Assembly (NCBI RefSeq): GCF_014698505.1
Contig: NZ_JACJTD010000006.1
Span: 151,527-215,526 of the forward strand
Direction: 5' to 3'
Length of the DNA: 64,000 nucleotides
Source of the DNA: Nostoc foliaceum FACHB-393
GTDB taxonomy: Bacteria > Cyanobacteriota > Cyanobacteriia > Cyanobacteriales > Nostocaceae
Position 1 is the stretch's first letter; every line of letters starts with the position of its first letter. The position numbers and the translations under genes were made by a program. Under the pieces are notes generated by a model. The model worked only from the letters and a program-made list of their open reading frames with translations, was not told the DNA's origin and ran no database searches. Positions 62,444 through 64,000 of this stretch are shown piece by piece.

Positions 62444-64000
62444 TTAAACTTGTTGGTTGCCTTTAACCAGGTTCGCCACCACTGTCACCAACTTATCTGG
62501 CTCGATTGGCTTGGATAGATAAACGTGGAATCCAGCTTGCAGAGCCAACTGGCACTCTTCATCTCTGGCAAAGGCCGTCAGTGCTACAGCTGGAATTTTT
62601 TTTCCTTGGGGTGCTTCCCTGATTCGCACTTTGCGAATTAGGGCATAACCATCTTCATCTGGCATTCCGATATCACTGATTAAAACATCCGGTTCTAATC
62701 GTACCAGCGCTTCTAAAGCTTCACCTACAGAACTGACCGATGTCACCTGTGCTCCAGATTGTTGAAGAATAAAGGAAACTAACTCACGTGTATCAGCATT
62801 ATCATCTACAACGAGTATTTGCAAGCTTCTCAGCGCTGAGAGGTTATCGGCTTTTACTTCACTGTCTTCAATTAGCTGCTCTTGTTGCAATTTGATGATC
62901 GGCAACAGCACTGTAAATGTTGCTCCCCGTCCTTCCCCTTCGCTAGCTGCTTGGACTGTGCCTGAGTGCATTTCTACTAAGTAGCGCACAATTGACAGTC
63001 CCAGCCCCAAACCACCCTCTGCTCTAGTAGTTGTGCTATCAGCTTGACGGAAGCGCTCAAATATAAAAGGTAGAAAGTCAGCACCAATTCCCTTACCTGT
63101 ATCAGAGATAGTTATCTGGGCATTTGAGTTTACCTGTTTTAGATATACTTCAACTCGCCCTCCACTCGGTGTAAACTTGACGGCGTTAGAGAGCAAATTC
63201 CACACGACTTGTTGGAGGCGTTCTGCATCACCCATAACCTCACTTACTGAGGAATCAAGGTTAGACTCAATTTGAACATCTTTAATCTCAGATGTGGGAT
63301 GTATAGCTTCAATCGCCGCGTTAATTACAAATACAAGGTCAACTTTACGGAGATTTAGGCGAATTTTACCTTGGACAATGCGGGAAATATCCAGAATATC
63401 TTCAATCAGTTTCCTCTGATGTTGAGCATTCCGCTCGATTGTCGCCAGTGCCTTAAAGGTAATTGCCTCGTCCAATTTTCGATTACGGATAATTTGAACC
63501 CAACCCAGCATAGAGTTGAGAGGTGTCCGAAGTTCGTGAGAGACGATCGCTAAAAATTCGTCCTTAATTCGGTTAGCTTCCTGGGCTTGCTGATAAAGGT
63601 GTGCATTTTCAATGGCGAACGCTGCCCGTTGGGCAAGTTCTTCAGCCATTGTTAGGTCTACAACAGTGTAATAGCGTCCTGGTTGTGCAGACGCAAATAC
63701 AATTGTCCCTACCTTGCGTTCACGTACCAGCAATGGCACGGTCATCTGAGACTTAAGTTGGAGTCGGTGCAGCAGAAAGAGGTATTCATCGTTTGATGTA
63801 TTTCTCTGTAATGAGGACTCAAGAATGTTTGTAGCCAGTTCCGACTTACCAGTTCGTAAAACCTTTGCTGGTGCATAATCAGCATCAACAGGAATTGGAT
63901 AGCGTTGTCGCCATTCTCGTACTAGTGCTTCCTTATGCGGTTCAGATGCAGCTATTACTGGGTTATTGAAGACCGCCGAATTATTTTCAACGACATCTAC
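62444..64000 (-). CDS. Hybrid sensor histidine kinase (GAF-HisKA-HATPase-REC), cut by the window edge
   Basis: The frame is open to the right end, so the N-terminus is missing. Visible order: part of a GAF domain (from the window edge, with RYPIPVDADYAPAKVLRTG, to about VDLTMAEELAQRAAFAIENA), HisKA with IVSHELRTPLN, the ATPase with NLLSNAVKF, DTGKGIG and EGGLGLGLSIVRY, and a receiver domain with VVDDNADTREL and phospho-acceptor LISDIGMPDEDGYAL. It is a hybrid kinase whose signal is unknown. An internal ATG at 63745 gives a seemingly complete protein, but the GAF domain continues upstream of it. The gene ends beside the HIP1 array. Confidence 0.93.
   Translation of the reverse strand, partial: VDVVENNSAVFNNPVIAASEPHKEALVREWRQRYPIPVDADYAPAKVLRTGKSELATNILESSLQRNTSNDEYLFLLHRLQLKSQMTVPLLVRERKVGTIVFASAQPGRYYTVVDLTMAEELAQRAAFAIENAHLYQQAQEANRIKDEFLAIVSHELRTPLNSMLGWVQIIRNRKLDEAITFKALATIERNAQHQRKLIEDILDISRIVQGKIRLNLRKVDLVFVINAAIEAIHPTSEIKDVQIESNLDSSVSEVMGDAERLQQVVWNLLSNAVKFTPSGGRVEVYLKQVNSNAQITISDTGKGIGADFLPFIFERFRQADSTTTRAEGGLGLGLSIVRYLVEMHSGTVQAASEGEGRGATFTVLLPIIKLQQEQLIEDSEVKADNLSALRSLQILVVDDNADTRELVSFILQQSGAQVTSVSSVGEALEALVRLEPDVLISDIGMPDEDGYALIRKVRIREAPQGKKIPAVALTAFARDEECQLALQAGFHVYLSKPIEPDKLVTVVANLVKGNQQV

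Noticed and set aside
62139..62466. Open frames in all three plus-strand phases over the HIP1 array, coding heptapeptide repeats
   Set aside because: They arise because the 21-bp unit is a multiple of three without stop codons; no start region, ribosome-binding site or protein-like composition supports a gene.

Overview
The window comes from a filamentous, probably heterocyst-forming cyanobacterium of the Nostocales (Nostoc/Anabaena-like). This rests on the very many HIP1 octamers (GCGATCGC), phylloquinone (men) genes, a ferredoxin-type sulfite reductase, a GUN4 domain, a Mo-nitrogenase-associated small protein, and the many short dispersed intergenic repeats typical of that group. Most genes are chromosomal housekeeping genes; no insertion sequence, prophage or CRISPR array is visible. 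The assignment is from gene content, not from a database search.

Layout. 0-6 kb: a small molybdopterin oxidoreductase, rpmF, a pseudo-caspase membrane protein, a Mo-nitrogenase C-terminal-like protein and an anion permease. 6.3-10.4 kb: asd-dapA-rnj on the minus strand. 11.3-15.1 kb: tig-clpP-clpX on the plus strand. 15.2-19.4 kb: two hydrolases, a PlmA-like GntR regulator and a short S1-type protein. 19.4-21.6 kb: an accessory patch with a TIR-GUN4 fusion, a 63-bp tandem repeat, a perfect hairpin and two copies of a 27-bp repeat. 21.6-31.6 kb: an SDR protein, then a type I secretion locus (HlyD adaptor, subtilase with internal repeats, subtilase pseudogene, ABC exporter with cNMP-like and degenerate C39-like domains, PpiC-like isomerase), then a VTE6-like DUF92 protein. 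32-44 kb: small enzymes, a broken VIT/vWA gene, a TPR protein, rsmE, sir, an outer-membrane protein, a DraG-like hydrolase, cutA and conserved unknowns. 44.5-48 kb: tRNA-Arg, a frameshifted PD-(D/E)XK endonuclease gene, tRNA-Thr, tRNA-Tyr, nadA, a metallophosphoesterase and tRNA-Ser. 48-52 kb: an accessory module right behind tRNA-Ser, with an HNH-SF2 helicase fusion carrying a beta-clamp-like motif, an overlapping unknown winged-helix-like partner, and a VapBC-type toxin-antitoxin pair. 52-57.6 kb: the phylloquinone genes (thioesterase, menE, menC, menA, menF). 57.6-64 kb: GNAT, proA, an M48 protease, a 13-unit HIP1 tandem repeat and a hybrid histidine kinase cut by the window edge.

How genes fit together. 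asd and dapA supply the first steps of the lysine/diaminopimelate pathway. Tig and ClpXP form a folding/degradation unit. The men genes provide most steps from chorismate to phylloquinone; menD, menB and the late steps are not here. HlyD, the ABC exporter and the isomerase look like one export machine with the subtilase as plausible cargo. The HNH-helicase pair is the best candidate for an undescribed system. A second unusual feature is that three adjacent men genes have absorbed short dispersed repeats into their reading frames.
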